Source: Pseudomonadota bacterium (lineage in GTDB: Bacteria; Pseudomonadota; Gammaproteobacteria; Xanthomonadales; SZUA-38). Taken from it: a stretch of DNA of 64,000 nucleotides. The DNA is taken from contig JBCCCR010000011.1 in the NCBI GenBank assembly GCA_039033415.1, forward strand, positions 62,001 through 126,000, given 5' to 3'. This document shows, in pieces, positions 33,958-43,026 of this stretch. The notes beneath the pieces are model-generated. The model had not been told where the DNA came from, searched no databases, and saw only the letters and a program-made list of their open reading frames with translations. The position numbers were made by a program, and so were the translations under genes. Position 1 is the first letter of the stretch, and the number at the start of each line of letters is the position of its first letter.

Positions 33958-35190
33958 TTGGAACTTACCCTGGAAGGGCGCCGCATCGTGCTGGGAATCG
34001 GCGCGGGCATCGCGGCCTACAAAGCGCCGCAGCTGGTGCGACGGCTGACCGAACGGGGCGCCTCCGTGCGGGTTGTGCTGAGTTCCTCGGCAGCGCAGTT
34101 TGTCACTCCGCTGAGCCTTCAGGCGGTGTCGGGTCTGCCGGTGGCCAGCGATCTGCTGGATCCTGCCGCTGAAGCCGCCATGGGCCACATCGAGCTCGCC
34201 CGCTGGGCTGATCTGATCCTCATTGCGCCCGCAACGGCCAACCTTATGGCCCGGTTGCGCGGCGGCATGGCCGACGACCTGCTGACCACCCTCGTGCTGG
34301 CCGGCGCGGCTACGGTGGCGGTAGCGCCGGCCATGAATCAACAGATGTGGGCTCATCCGGCCACGGCGGAGAACGCCAGAGCGCTGGTCGGCCGGGGCGT
34401 GCGCGTACTAGGTCCGGCTGCTGGCCAGCAGGCCTGTGGCGATGAGGGCCCAGGACGCATGCTGGAGCCGGAGCAGCTGGCCGACTGTGTCGAACACCTC
34501 CTTTACGGCAGCGAGCCGCGGCTCAGCGGACTGCGGGTGGTCATCTCAGCAGGGCCCACCTTCGAAGATCTCGACCCCGTCCGGTTTCTCGGCAACCGCA
34601 GCTCGGGAAAGATGGGTTTTGCCCTGGCGGGTGCGGCGGTTGCCCACGGTGCTTCGGTCACGCTGGTGGCCGGACCGGTGACGCTCAGCACACCTGCGGG
34701 CGTTGATCGCATCGACGTTCGCAGCGCAACGCAGATGCACGATGCGGTGCATGAGGCGGTGGCGAGAGGCTGTGATCTGTATGTCGGAGCCGCCGCGGTC
34801 GCTGACTTTCGGCCGTCTGAATATGCGCTCAACAAGCTCAAGAAATCCGGCGACGAAGGCATGGCGCTGGCGCTGGCGCAAAATCCAGACATACTTGCCA
34901 GTGTGGCGGCGCTGGATGGCGGCCCATTTACGGTTGGCTTCGCCGCCGAGACCGAAGCCCTCGAGCAACATGCGCAGAGCAAGCTCGAGCGCAAGAAAGT
35001 CGACCTGCTGGCCGCCAATCGGGTGGGGCGACCAGGGTGTGGTTTCGACGCCGACTGCAACGCGCTGACGGTGTTTAGCCAATGCGGGCAGACCACCTTG
35101 GAGCAGCAGTCAAAAGTCAGCCTTGCCCACCGGCTGCTGGGGCTCATCGCGGACGCAATGGGTGGGGCGACGGAGAGCAACCAGCGTTGA
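33958..35190 (+). CDS. coaBC: Bifunctional phosphopantothenoylcysteine decarboxylase/phosphopantothenate-cysteine ligase
   Basis: Two steps of coenzyme A synthesis in one protein. The 410-residue product starts at TTG 33958 (no ATG fits) and has the flavoprotein CoaC half (~1-185: [36 protein letters not shown] with the substrate-loop cysteine) and the CoaB half (~190-400: [28 protein letters not shown]). Its last four bases overlap dut (TTGA), so coaBC and dut are coupled. Confidence 0.95.
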   Translation: MELTLEGRRIVLGIGAGIAAYKAPQLVRRLTERGASVRVVLSSSAAQFVTPLSLQAVSGLPVASDLLDPAAEAAMGHIELARWADLILIAPATANLMARLRGGMADDLLTTLVLAGAATVAVAPAMNQQMWAHPATAENARALVGRGVRVLGPAAGQQACGDEGPGRMLEPEQLADCVEHLLYGSEPRLSGLRVVISAGPTFEDLDPVRFLGNRSSGKMGFALAGAAVAHGASVTLVAGPVTLSTPAGVDRIDVRSATQMHDAVHEAVARGCDLYVGAAAVADFRPSEYALNKLKKSGDEGMALALAQNPDILASVAALDGGPFTVGFAAETEALEQHAQSKLERKKVDLLAANRVGRPGCGFDADCNALTVFSQCGQTTLEQQSKVSLAHRLLGLIADAMGGATESNQR

Positions 35191-35654
35191 GAGAAGGGTT
35201 ACGAACCATCCAGCTGAAGGTGCTGGATCCACGGATCGGGGACAGCATCGCGCTGCCCGAATACGCCACCGACGGTTCCGCCGGGATGGATCTGCGCGTG
35301 GTGCTGGATGAGCCCCTGGAAATCGAGCCGGGTGCAACGCACCTGCTGAATACCGGCATCGCCATTCATTTGGGTGATCCGGCGCTGGCGGCGGTGCTCC
35401 TTCCGCGGTCTGGCCTCGGGCACAAGCACGGTATCGTGCTGGGCAATCTGGTGGGTCTGATCGACGCCGATTATCAGGGGCCGTTGATGATTTCCTGCTG
35501 GAATCGTTCGGCGGAAACCTTTACCGTTAACCCGGGAGAACGGATCGCACAGCTGGTGATCGTGCCGGTCGTGCAGGCTCAGTTTGAGCTGGTGACAGAT
35601 TTTGAAGAGAGCTCAAGAGGCGCGGGAGGTTTTGGCCACTCGGGGCGTGGATGA
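35187..35654 (+). CDS. dut: Deoxyuridine 5'-triphosphate nucleotidohydrolase (dUTPase)
   Basis: Cleaves dUTP to dUMP and PPi, keeping uracil out of DNA. From TTG 35187 the protein is 155 residues, close to the usual 151. All five trimeric dUTPase motifs can be seen: [44 protein letters not shown] and the flexible C-terminal [11 protein letters not shown]. The TTG is supported by GGAGAG 8 bases upstream and by overlap with the coaBC stop. A longer ATG frame is coaBC shadow. Confidence 0.95.
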   Translation: MREGLRTIQLKVLDPRIGDSIALPEYATDGSAGMDLRVVLDEPLEIEPGATHLLNTGIAIHLGDPALAAVLLPRSGLGHKHGIVLGNLVGLIDADYQGPLMISCWNRSAETFTVNPGERIAQLVIVPVVQAQFELVTDFEESSRGAGGFGHSGRG

Positions 35655-35701
35655 GCTGTGGGAGACTTTTTTGCTGAAACGGCACCCATTGGGGGGGCGT
35701 C

Positions 35702-38110
35702 ATGGCGGGTAAGATGACCGCTCTGGAGCGGGCGCAGCGCGAGCGTGAGCGCAGTGCTAAGCCGACGCTGGACTGGCGGTTGCTCATGTTTCCGGCGATC
35801 CTTACGCTGCTTGCCGCGGCGACGCTCTGGTGGCTTTACCAGGCCGCCAGCCACCTGTGGTTTGACCGGCAAACTGAGAACCTCAAGAGCCAGGCCACGG
35901 AGATCCGTGCGGCCATGGTCAGGGATTTCCGCGAAAAGGAGTCACAGATTCTGCTCGCGGCAGAGTCGGAGCAGGCGCTGCTGGCCGCCGAGGATGGCAG
36001 CAGCGGCATCATGGCGTCTGCGGCCCTGGATCTGCGCGGACGCCTCGACGGCGCCGAGTGGGTTCGCATTTTTTCGCCGGCCGTTGAGGGGCTGCAGCCC
36101 GAACCGCATCCGGGGCTTGGCTGGGCCGGGATCTATCTGCTGCTCCGGGCCAAAGATTCGGGTTTCCCCGCTGGCCCGGGCGGCGGTCTGGTGCGAACCG
36201 AAAACGCCCACTACAGCTGGGCTGCACCGATCACCCAACGGGTCTCAAACAACGACCGGCGCCTGTTCGGCTTCCTGCTGGTGCGCTATCCCATGACCGA
36301 CAGCAAGGCCATGGTCGAGGCCACGGACGTCGGTGGCGGGTATCTGGATTTGCGGGTTTACTCGCAGCTGGGTTCCGGTCTGATCGCGGCCGCCAGCGGT
36401 CGTCAGCGGACCACCAACGAGTTTCTCGAGCTGGTGGACGTCGGAGATAGCGAGTTTAAGCTGGCGTACCACTATCCTGAGCTGCCCCTGCAGAATCGCT
36501 TCAGCTGGTGGATCAACCTGGTGGCGGCAGTGGTGACCGCTCTCTTGCTGGCCTGGACCCTGCGCCAGCGCAGTAAGGTGATCAAGGGGATGGCCGAGGC
36601 CGCAGGCACGCTGGAGCCGATTATCCTCGACGATCTGGACGACGAGCCAACCGAGGGCGCCGAGGACGGTCTGGGTGAGGCCATGGCGTTCGCGGACTCA
36701 GGAGCCGCCGGTGGCGGTGAGGCCGTCGGCACGGCCGATCACCCGCCGGCCAGCATCTTTCGCACCTACGACATTCGAGGGGTTGTCGGCGACACGCTGA
36801 CGCCCGCTTATGCCTCCATGATCGGCCGCGCCATCGGCAGCGAGGCTTTGGCGCGTGGCCAGTCGCAGCTGGTGGTTGCCCGCGACGGCCGGCTGTCAGG
36901 GCCGGAAATGACCGAGTCGCTGATCGCGGGCCTCACCCGCTCCGGCATTGACGTCATCGATATCGGCGCCGTGCCGACCGGCGTGCTCTACTACGCCACC
37001 CACAGCCTGGAAACCGGCACCGGCGTGATGGTGACCGGCAGCCACAACCCGCGCGACTATAACGGTTTTAAGATCATGATCGGCGGCGACACGCTGTCGG
37101 GGAGTGATATCAAGCTGCTGCATCAGCGGATTGTCGACGGAGATCTCAGCGAAGGCGAAGGCGGTGTCCAGGAAATGGACCTGCTGGATGACTACGTCGA
37201 TCGCATCGCCTCGGACGTCCAGATGGAAGAGCCGCTCAAGGTGGTGGTCGACTGCGGCAACGGTATCGCCGGACGGGTGGCGCCCTGGGTGCTGGAGGAG
37301 ATCGGCTGTGAGGTGATCCCGCTGTACTGCGAGGTCGACGGCGAGTTTCCGAATCACCACCCCGATCCGTCGGAGCTGAAGAACCTTCAGGATCTGATTT
37401 TGACGGTCGAGCGGCTCGACGCTGATCTAGGCGTGGCGTTTGACGGCGACGGCGATCGCCTGGGCGTCGTCACGCGGGATGGGGAGGTGGTTTTTCCGGA
37501 CCGGCTTATGATGCTGTTTGCCGAGGATGTGCTGACCCGCAACCCCGGCGCGGCGATCATCTATGACGTCAAGTGCACCGGCCATCTGGCTAAGGTGATT
37601 CTGGCGCACGGCGGCAGCCCGATCATGTGGAAAACGGGCCATTCGCTGATCAAGGCCAAGATGAAGGAAACCAGCGCAGCGCTGGCGGGCGAGATGAGCG
37701 GGCACTTCTTCTTCCAGGAGCGCTGGTACGGTTTTGACGACGGTATTTACGCCTGCGCGCGGCTGCTGGAGATTCTGGCGGCCAATCCCGACGGCGCCAG
37801 CGCGATGCTCGACGCGCTGCCAAGCTCGGTGAGCACGCCCGAGATCAAGGTCGAGATGGCCGAAGGTGAGCACTACGCGTTTGTGGAGCAGTTCGTTGAA
37901 AAGGCCAGCTTTGAGGGCGCTCGGCTGACCACAATCGACGGTATCCGGGCGGACTATGACGACGGCTGGGGCCTGGTGCGGTGCTCAAACACCACACCCT
38001 GTCTGGTGATGCGATTCGACGCTCAGTCTGAAGGGGCGCTGGCCCGAATCCAGGGCACCTTCAAAGAGCAGCTGCTCAAGGTACGCAGCGATCTGGAGCT
38101 GCCCTTCTAG
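35702..38110 (+). CDS. algC: Phosphomannomutase/phosphoglucomutase with membrane-anchored N-terminal extension
   Basis: An 802-residue protein whose C-terminal ~450 residues are an AlgC/XanA-type alpha-D-phosphohexomutase, supplying mannose-1-P and glucose-1-P for LPS and exopolysaccharide. S447 in TGSHNP is the phosphoserine, DGDGDR (581-586) the magnesium loop, GEMSGH the sugar loop and RCSNTTP the phosphate site. The first ~350 residues are an extra module: membrane helices at ~27-48 and ~269-289 flanking a ~220-residue, probably periplasmic, sensor-like domain, then an acidic linker. Catalytic motifs are all intact. Similar long forms are known in pseudomonads. Confidence 0.92.
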   Translation: MAGKMTALERAQRERERSAKPTLDWRLLMFPAILTLLAAATLWWLYQAASHLWFDRQTENLKSQATEIRAAMVRDFREKESQILLAAESEQALLAAEDGSSGIMASAALDLRGRLDGAEWVRIFSPAVEGLQPEPHPGLGWAGIYLLLRAKDSGFPAGPGGGLVRTENAHYSWAAPITQRVSNNDRRLFGFLLVRYPMTDSKAMVEATDVGGGYLDLRVYSQLGSGLIAAASGRQRTTNEFLELVDVGDSEFKLAYHYPELPLQNRFSWWINLVAAVVTALLLAWTLRQRSKVIKGMAEAAGTLEPIILDDLDDEPTEGAEDGLGEAMAFADSGAAGGGEAVGTADHPPASIFRTYDIRGVVGDTLTPAYASMIGRAIGSEALARGQSQLVVARDGRLSGPEMTESLIAGLTRSGIDVIDIGAVPTGVLYYATHSLETGTGVMVTGSHNPRDYNGFKIMIGGDTLSGSDIKLLHQRIVDGDLSEGEGGVQEMDLLDDYVDRIASDVQMEEPLKVVVDCGNGIAGRVAPWVLEEIGCEVIPLYCEVDGEFPNHHPDPSELKNLQDLILTVERLDADLGVAFDGDGDRLGVVTRDGEVVFPDRLMMLFAEDVLTRNPGAAIIYDVKCTGHLAKVILAHGGSPIMWKTGHSLIKAKMKETSAALAGEMSGHFFFQERWYGFDDGIYACARLLEILAANPDGASAMLDALPSSVSTPEIKVEMAEGEHYAFVEQFVEKASFEGARLTTIDGIRADYDDGWGLVRCSNTTPCLVMRFDAQSEGALARIQGTFKEQLLKVRSDLELPF

Positions 38111-38199
38111 CGGAAAGGTTTGCCAGTGGTATGGGCCAGCTTGGCTGACCACTAAAGCTCGCGAGAAGGATGCAACCACCGGGTGGCGTGAACGCCGCC

Positions 38200-38847
38200 T
38201 TAACCGTTGCCGCCGCGACCCTGCATCACCCGACGAAATCTAGCGAGTTCCTCGTCAAACTCGGCTTTCAGCAGCAGCTTTTCCGCCTCGCGGTCCATGA
38301 TCTTCTGCTCCTGCTGGGCAATCTGCTCCTGCAGCAGCGCGATCGTTGCCCGGAGATCGTCGCTCACCTCCAGGCCCTGGCTCTCCTGCTCGGAGGCCCG
38401 CTTGGTCAGGCCCTCCAGTGAGCCGGTATGGCTGTCGATGACCGTTTGCGCTGACTGGATCTGTCGGTTCATGGCGTCGATACGCTGATCGCGCATCGCG
38501 ATGATGTCGTCTTCCGAGTTGTACTGGGACTTTAACTTTCGCTCCTCGCGAAGTCTCGCTTCCTCAGCTTCCTCCATGGCCTGCTTCTCAGCCAGCAGCT
38601 TGGCCTCCTCAGCGAGCTCCTGAGGGGTTTTGGCTCGATCGACCTTGTCAATCACCACACCCTGATCGTTGAGCTCCTCACGGCCGCGTTTGACCTGCGC
38701 GGGCGGCACCTGGTCGCTGTAGTAAACGTTGCCGTCTGCGTCCACCCACTTATAAAGCTTCTGGGCGGCGGCGGGCATCGACACAGCGGCCACCAGGGTC
38801 GTTGCGAGCAGGCCGCGGAGCAATTGAGTGGAACAGCGTTCGGTCAT
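38200..38847 (-). CDS. DUF4124 exported protein with coiled coil
   Basis: A 215-residue protein with a signal peptide (cleaved near AAAQ, residue ~29) followed by the short DUF4124 domain (KLYKWVDADGNVYYSDQVPP). A long charged coiled coil (~75-205) is rich in Glu, Gln, Lys and Arg. Such proteins are common periplasmic components of unknown role in this lineage. Single gene, convergent with algC. Confidence 0.88.
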   Translation of the reverse strand: MTERCSTQLLRGLLATTLVAAVSMPAAAQKLYKWVDADGNVYYSDQVPPAQVKRGREELNDQGVVIDKVDRAKTPQELAEEAKLLAEKQAMEEAEEARLREERKLKSQYNSEDDIIAMRDQRIDAMNRQIQSAQTVIDSHTGSLEGLTKRASEQESQGLEVSDDLRATIALLQEQIAQQEQKIMDREAEKLLLKAEFDEELARFRRVMQGRGGNG

Positions 38848-39044
38848 GGCAGATCTCTACGTGAATAGGTGGGCCGGGAGCACGCACAGCCCCCCAGCCG
38901 CATACATTAATAACCTCGAAGCGCCTCAGCTCCCAGACACAGATTGTTAATTTTTGTGTAACGCCTGGGCAAGCTCACACTTTTTTTGACGCGGTGAGCG
39001 CCGGAGGGTTCCCCCAGCGGCGCGGCAGCCCGACCGGCGGTTCA

Positions 39045-39704
39045 TCAGCCCGGGTCAGCGTTGGTGCCGTAGAGCGCCCGGTACTGAACAATCTGCTTGC
39101 GGCGTTTCTCCGCGCCCCGCGTGCGTCCAAGGTATTCGATAAGCGTATCGAGACTCAGGATGCTGATCACCGGCACCTCATAACGACGCACGATCTCCGC
39201 GCTGGCTGACTCTTCGGTCAGGCCTCGCTCCTGCCGGTCCAGCGCGAGCGCCACGCCTGCCAGCGTGGCACCGGCAGCATCGATCTGTTCCGCCGCCAGG
39301 CGGATGGAGGTGCCGGAGGAGATCACGTCGTCGATGATCACCACCCGCTTGCCGGCCAGCGGGGCGCCGACCATTTGACCGCCTTCGCCGTGATCCTTGA
39401 CCTCTTTCCGGTCGTAGGCAATCGGGACGTCCATGCCGAAATGTCGGGAACACGCGATCGCGGTGGCGCAGGCCAGCGTGATGCCTTTATACGCTGGCCC
39501 GAAAAGCAGATCGAAATCCAGCTCGGAATCCGCCAGCGTATGCGCATAGGCGTTGCCCAGCGCGTCCAGCGAAAGGCCCGTATAAAACAGGCCAGCGTTA
39601 AAGAAGTAGGGGCTCTCGCGGCCGGATTTGAGCGTGAACTGGCCAAATTTCAAAATCTCCAGCTCGACACAAAGCTCCAGAAAAGCTGCCTGATAGTTTT
39701 TCAA
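39045..39704 (-). CDS. pyrE: Orotate phosphoribosyltransferase
   Basis: Makes orotidine 5'-phosphate from orotate and PRPP in pyrimidine synthesis. The 219-residue protein has the family N-terminus (LKFGQFTLKSGRESPYFFNAGLF), FGPAYKGI, and the PRPP-binding motif VVIIDDVISSGTS. Regulation of pyrE by upstream pairing is known in some bacteria, but no leader is apparent here. Separated from the flotillin gene by a 176-bp gap holding a stem-loop. Confidence 0.96.
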   Translation of the reverse strand: MKNYQAAFLELCVELEILKFGQFTLKSGRESPYFFNAGLFYTGLSLDALGNAYAHTLADSELDFDLLFGPAYKGITLACATAIACSRHFGMDVPIAYDRKEVKDHGEGGQMVGAPLAGKRVVIIDDVISSGTSIRLAAEQIDAAGATLAGVALALDRQERGLTEESASAEIVRRYEVPVISILSLDTLIEYLGRTRGAEKRRKQIVQYRALYGTNADPG

Positions 39705-39819
39705 GGCTGCGCTCCTGTGGATAAAGCGCCTATTCTAACCGGTTGCCATGACCTTGCTGCCGGTTTAGCGCTGCCGCCACGCTGGCGAACGGCCAAAGGG
39801 TGCCAGGCCAAATGTGCCA

Positions 39820-39850
39820 AACCGGCGGCGGGGAGACCCCGTCGCCGGTT
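39820..39850. terminator. 14-bp stem-loop downstream of the flotillin operon
   Basis: AACCGGCGGCGGGG (39820-39833) pairs with CCCCGTCGCCGGTT (39837-39850) across an AGA loop, with a single G-T pair. It lies 30 bases past the flotillin stop on the minus strand, where the stem is followed by a short T-containing stretch. Probably the operon terminator. Confidence 0.55.
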
Positions 39851-39880
39851 CAGCGGAGCGGTTACCGCAGATGGGTAAGC

Positions 39881-41677
39881 TTAGCTGGAGGGGCTGGCCT
39901 TCGGCGCCTTGCCGTTCGGAGTCAGATCCCTCACCTGCGCCAGGCCGTCCAGAGATTCGCCGGACAGGCCCACCTCACCGAGGATCGACTCGATCAGCGG
40001 CGCCTGGGCCCGGTAGCGCAGCGCGCTGTTCACCACCTGATCGGCCAGGCCGGCCCGCGTGCCGTTCGCGGGCGCAGCGCCGTTGGCTGCGGTCTCACCA
40101 TCACCTCCGCCGTGCTCGCCGGCACCGTTGAGGCCGGCAACCTGGACGATCTTGATGCCGTCGATCTGCTCCATCGGCTTGACGCTCTGCCGGATGATCT
40201 CCGGGAGCTGCTCGACGATCGACAGCTTGACCTGCATCGCAATCTGCTCCGGCGACAGCACGTTGGCCGATTCGTTAATCGCCCGCTTGCCATCCGCGTC
40301 GACCCGATACCGTTCGGCGGCACCTTCCGCCCGGAGCCGCTCAGACTCGGCCGCCGCTGTTGCCTCGATGCGGATCCGGTCGGCTTCCGCCTCAGCGCGC
40401 GTCCGTACCGCCGCCGCTTCATCGTCAGCGGCTTCGCTGACGGCCTGCGCCTTAACGGTTACGTCGATCTTGTCACGCTCGGCTTCTTTGGTTGCCTCGA
40501 CCAGTTCGATCGACTTCAGACGCTCAGCCACCTCTACCTCGCGTACGGTGGTCACCTGCTCAGCGGCCCGCACGGCTTCAGCGCGCGCTTCGTCTGCCAG
40601 CTTCTCCGCCAGCGACTGATCGCGAGACTTCTCCGCCACCGCAATTTCGCGGTCCTGCTCGGACAGCTCGATGGCCCGCTGGCGCTCGATGTCCGCCGTC
40701 TGAACGGCCTTTTCCCGGGAGAGGTCGCGTTCGCGGATCTCCTGCTCTTTGGCGATGCGCTGCTGTTCGACGGCGCGCTCCGACTCGATGCGGGATTGTT
40801 CCACCTGCTGCTGCGCAACGATGTCGGCCCGCTCGGCTTCCTGGCGTTTGGCGGCTCGCTCGAGCGCAATCTCGGCCTGCTGGCTGGCGCGCCTCACTTC
40901 CACCTCACGCTCCTGCGCCAGCTTGGCGTACTCCTCTTCCCGGTCGATTTCCAGCTGCTGCTGGGCCGCCTCGAGGTTTTTGCGCTGAATCAGTACCTGG
41001 GTCTCCTGCTCGATGTCATTGCGCTTCTTACGCCGCGCCTCGATGGCCTCGGTCAACTTGGTCAGACCCTCCGCGTCGAACGCGTTGTCCGGGTTGAAAA
41101 ACTCTTTGCCGGTCTGGTCCAGGCCCGTCAGGGAGACAGTTTCCAGCTCCAAACCGTTTTTCAGCAGGTCTTCGGAAACCACCTGTTGCACCTTCTGCAC
41201 GAAGTCGGTGCGCTGCTCGTGGAGCTCCTCCATCGCCATTTCGGCGGCCACGGATCGCAGCGCGTCGACAAACTTGCCTTCGACCAGCTGCTTCAGGGCG
41301 TCCGGCTGCATGGTTCGCTGACCGAGCGTCTGGGCGGCATTGGCAATCGCGTCAGCGGTCGGCTGCACCCGAACGTAAAACTCGGCCGCCACGTCGACAC
41401 GCATCCGGTCCTTGGTAATCAGCGCCTGGTCGTCGTTGCGGTGCACGTCTAGACGCAGCGTGTTCATGTTGACCGGGATCACCTCGTGAAAAACCGGCAG
41501 CACCAGCGCACCGCCGTTCATGATCACCTTCTGTCCACCGGCACCGGTCCGGACAAAAGAGATTTCTTTTGACGCCCGCGTGTAGAGTCGGGCGATGACT
41601 AATACCAGCAGGATGACGGCAACCAAAATGGTGCCTGCCACCAGCAGAATGTCGAGATAGGTTGTGAATTGAGACAT
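39881..41677 (-). CDS. yqiK: Flotillin-family SPFH protein (YqiK type)
   Basis: A 598-residue membrane scaffold protein. One N-terminal membrane helix (~9-31), an SPFH domain (~35-215: FVRTGAGGQKVIMNGGALVLPVFHEV, RVDVAAEFYVRV), a very long Glu/Ala/Arg-rich coiled coil (~225-470) and a C-terminal oligomerisation region (QIAMQVKLSIVEQLPEIIRQSVKPM). Flotillins organise membrane microdomains. YqiK is the E. coli homologue and is paired there with YqiJ as here. An AGGAGG-type ribosome site precedes the ATG. Confidence 0.93.
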   Translation of the reverse strand: MSQFTTYLDILLVAGTILVAVILLVLVIARLYTRASKEISFVRTGAGGQKVIMNGGALVLPVFHEVIPVNMNTLRLDVHRNDDQALITKDRMRVDVAAEFYVRVQPTADAIANAAQTLGQRTMQPDALKQLVEGKFVDALRSVAAEMAMEELHEQRTDFVQKVQQVVSEDLLKNGLELETVSLTGLDQTGKEFFNPDNAFDAEGLTKLTEAIEARRKKRNDIEQETQVLIQRKNLEAAQQQLEIDREEEYAKLAQEREVEVRRASQQAEIALERAAKRQEAERADIVAQQQVEQSRIESERAVEQQRIAKEQEIRERDLSREKAVQTADIERQRAIELSEQDREIAVAEKSRDQSLAEKLADEARAEAVRAAEQVTTVREVEVAERLKSIELVEATKEAERDKIDVTVKAQAVSEAADDEAAAVRTRAEAEADRIRIEATAAAESERLRAEGAAERYRVDADGKRAINESANVLSPEQIAMQVKLSIVEQLPEIIRQSVKPMEQIDGIKIVQVAGLNGAGEHGGGDGETAANGAAPANGTRAGLADQVVNSALRYRAQAPLIESILGEVGLSGESLDGLAQVRDLTPNGKAPKASPSS

Positions 41678-41730
41678 AAAAATTCCTCCTAAAGGGTTGG
41701 CAAAATGTGGGGGTTAAAGGGGTTTAAGAG

Positions 41731-42390
41731 TCAGGGCCGGGCGGCCCTGACGACAAAGCTGTTGCCCACGAGCTCGACGATGACCACCTCGCTGCCACTG
41801 GCGAGCTCAGGCCCGCCGGCCTCCGGCTCCACCATCACGTAGTGAGTCTGGCCGTGCACGTCGGTGAGCCGCGCCTGCGCCGGCGAGCCGGGGCGGGCCG
41901 TGCCCAGGGTGATGACGGCGTTGGTGCCGACGAAGCTGGAACGATCCACCGCCTCGGTTTCGTCCCTCGGCATCACCTTGGCGATTCCGCTCAGCAGCGG
42001 CCGCATCACCGGCAGCGTCAGCGGCAGGGTGATGATGGCCGCCAGCGAGGCACGCATCGGTTCACCAACCTGGCTCGCGATCACGCTCTGCAGGGTTAAA
42101 CCCAGCAGGCCAAAGCTGGCCAGGAAGACAATCAACACGACCAGCGCCGGCAGCTGGTCCAGCTTGAGCCAGCTGAGAAAAGCCGCCAGCGACAGCTGGC
42201 TGCCCAGCTCGGCGTCCATCTCCACGTCAAGCTCAGCGCCGGTCGCCAGATCCGGCAGCGCGCCGTCGACCAGCGACGATAGGGCGGTCCCGAAGGCCAT
42301 CGTGATCAATTCCATGATCAGCAGCAGCGCCATCAGCGCCAGCGAAACGGCAAACGGAAACGCTTTTTCGTGAGTCAGTAGTTCGATCAT
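41731..42390 (-). CDS. yqiJ: YqiJ-type OB-fold membrane protein (NfeD-like partner of flotillin)
   Basis: A 219-residue protein with about three membrane segments (~13-33, ~83-105, ~118-140) and a C-terminal OB-fold-like domain (FVGTNAVITLGTARPGSPAQARLTDVHGQTHYVMVEPE), the arrangement of YqiJ/NfeD proteins that accompany flotillins. From ATG 42390 its start overlaps the previous stop (ATGA). The longer upstream frame is not protein-like. It probably acts with YqiK in membrane organisation. Confidence 0.88.
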   Translation of the reverse strand: MIELLTHEKAFPFAVSLALMALLLIMELITMAFGTALSSLVDGALPDLATGAELDVEMDAELGSQLSLAAFLSWLKLDQLPALVVLIVFLASFGLLGLTLQSVIASQVGEPMRASLAAIITLPLTLPVMRPLLSGIAKVMPRDETEAVDRSSFVGTNAVITLGTARPGSPAQARLTDVHGQTHYVMVEPEAGGPELASGSEVVIVELVGNSFVVRAARP

Positions 42391-42899
42391 TGTTTTCCTC
42401 CTTGTTCGGCCAGCAGCTTCGCGAGCGCCAGCGTCGGGCCCAGCCTGCGGCTCACCGCATTGGGCTCGTAGCACGGGTTCGGTTCGGTCAGCGCCAGGCG
42501 CAGCACCGCTTCGATCAGACGGAACACCCGTTCCGAGATGCCCGCCTCGAGCTGCGACAGTTCGATAACTTCTTCTGAGTCCGGCTCCTGGTCGATGCCC
42601 GCCAGCAGATAACCCAGCATGTCGGGCAGCCACTCGTACACCCGGGCGAGAAGCTCGGAGTGCACCTGTTCGCGCCGCTCCTGATCGAGCAGGCCGAGGC
42701 GCACCGGATCCAGCAGCTCGTCGACCATCCGCAGCGCCGCGGGGTAGCTGTGCGTTCCCTCTTCCCGACGCCGCGCCCGATCGATGATGTGGCGCAGCTT
42801 TTCGCTCACCGTATCAGCGCCCGGAAGGCTCAGATGTTTGAGGAAGCGCGCCTCATCGCTGCTTAGACGAACGCTCAGGTTGACGCTTTTTTCTGACAT
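42387..42899 (-). CDS. Ribbon-helix-helix-like protein heading the flotillin operon
   Basis: A 170-residue protein from ATG 42899. Residues ~1-45 (SVNLSVRLSSDEARFLKHL...VSEKLRHIIDRARRR) have the strand-helix-helix pattern and basic residues of a ribbon-helix-helix DNA-binding domain. The rest is helical (LLARVYEWLPDMLGYLLAGIDQEP ...) and may sense or oligomerise. It is coupled to yqiJ. Either an autoregulator of the flotillin operon or a membrane-associated scaffold partner, and I cannot tell which. An ATG 9 codons upstream is a poorer start. Confidence 0.72.
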   Translation of the reverse strand: MSEKSVNLSVRLSSDEARFLKHLSLPGADTVSEKLRHIIDRARRREEGTHSYPAALRMVDELLDPVRLGLLDQERREQVHSELLARVYEWLPDMLGYLLAGIDQEPDSEEVIELSQLEAGISERVFRLIEAVLRLALTEPNPCYEPNAVSRRLGPTLALAKLLAEQGGKQ

Positions 42900-43026
42900 G
42901 TCGTGACTTCCCCAAAGTTGATGCACAATAGTTTACAGATGTAATACAAATGTAATGCAGTGCTGGAAGTCATGGTCGCGACGGACCCTGCTAAGATGCG
43001 CCGCTCACCGACTGGGATCGAAGATC

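Noticed and set aside
39800-41452. 550-codon plus-strand open frame opposite the flotillin gene
   Set aside because: It is antisense to a clear SPFH protein whose repetitive Glu/Arg/Ala codons keep the opposite frame open. No signal, domain or ribosome site of its own.
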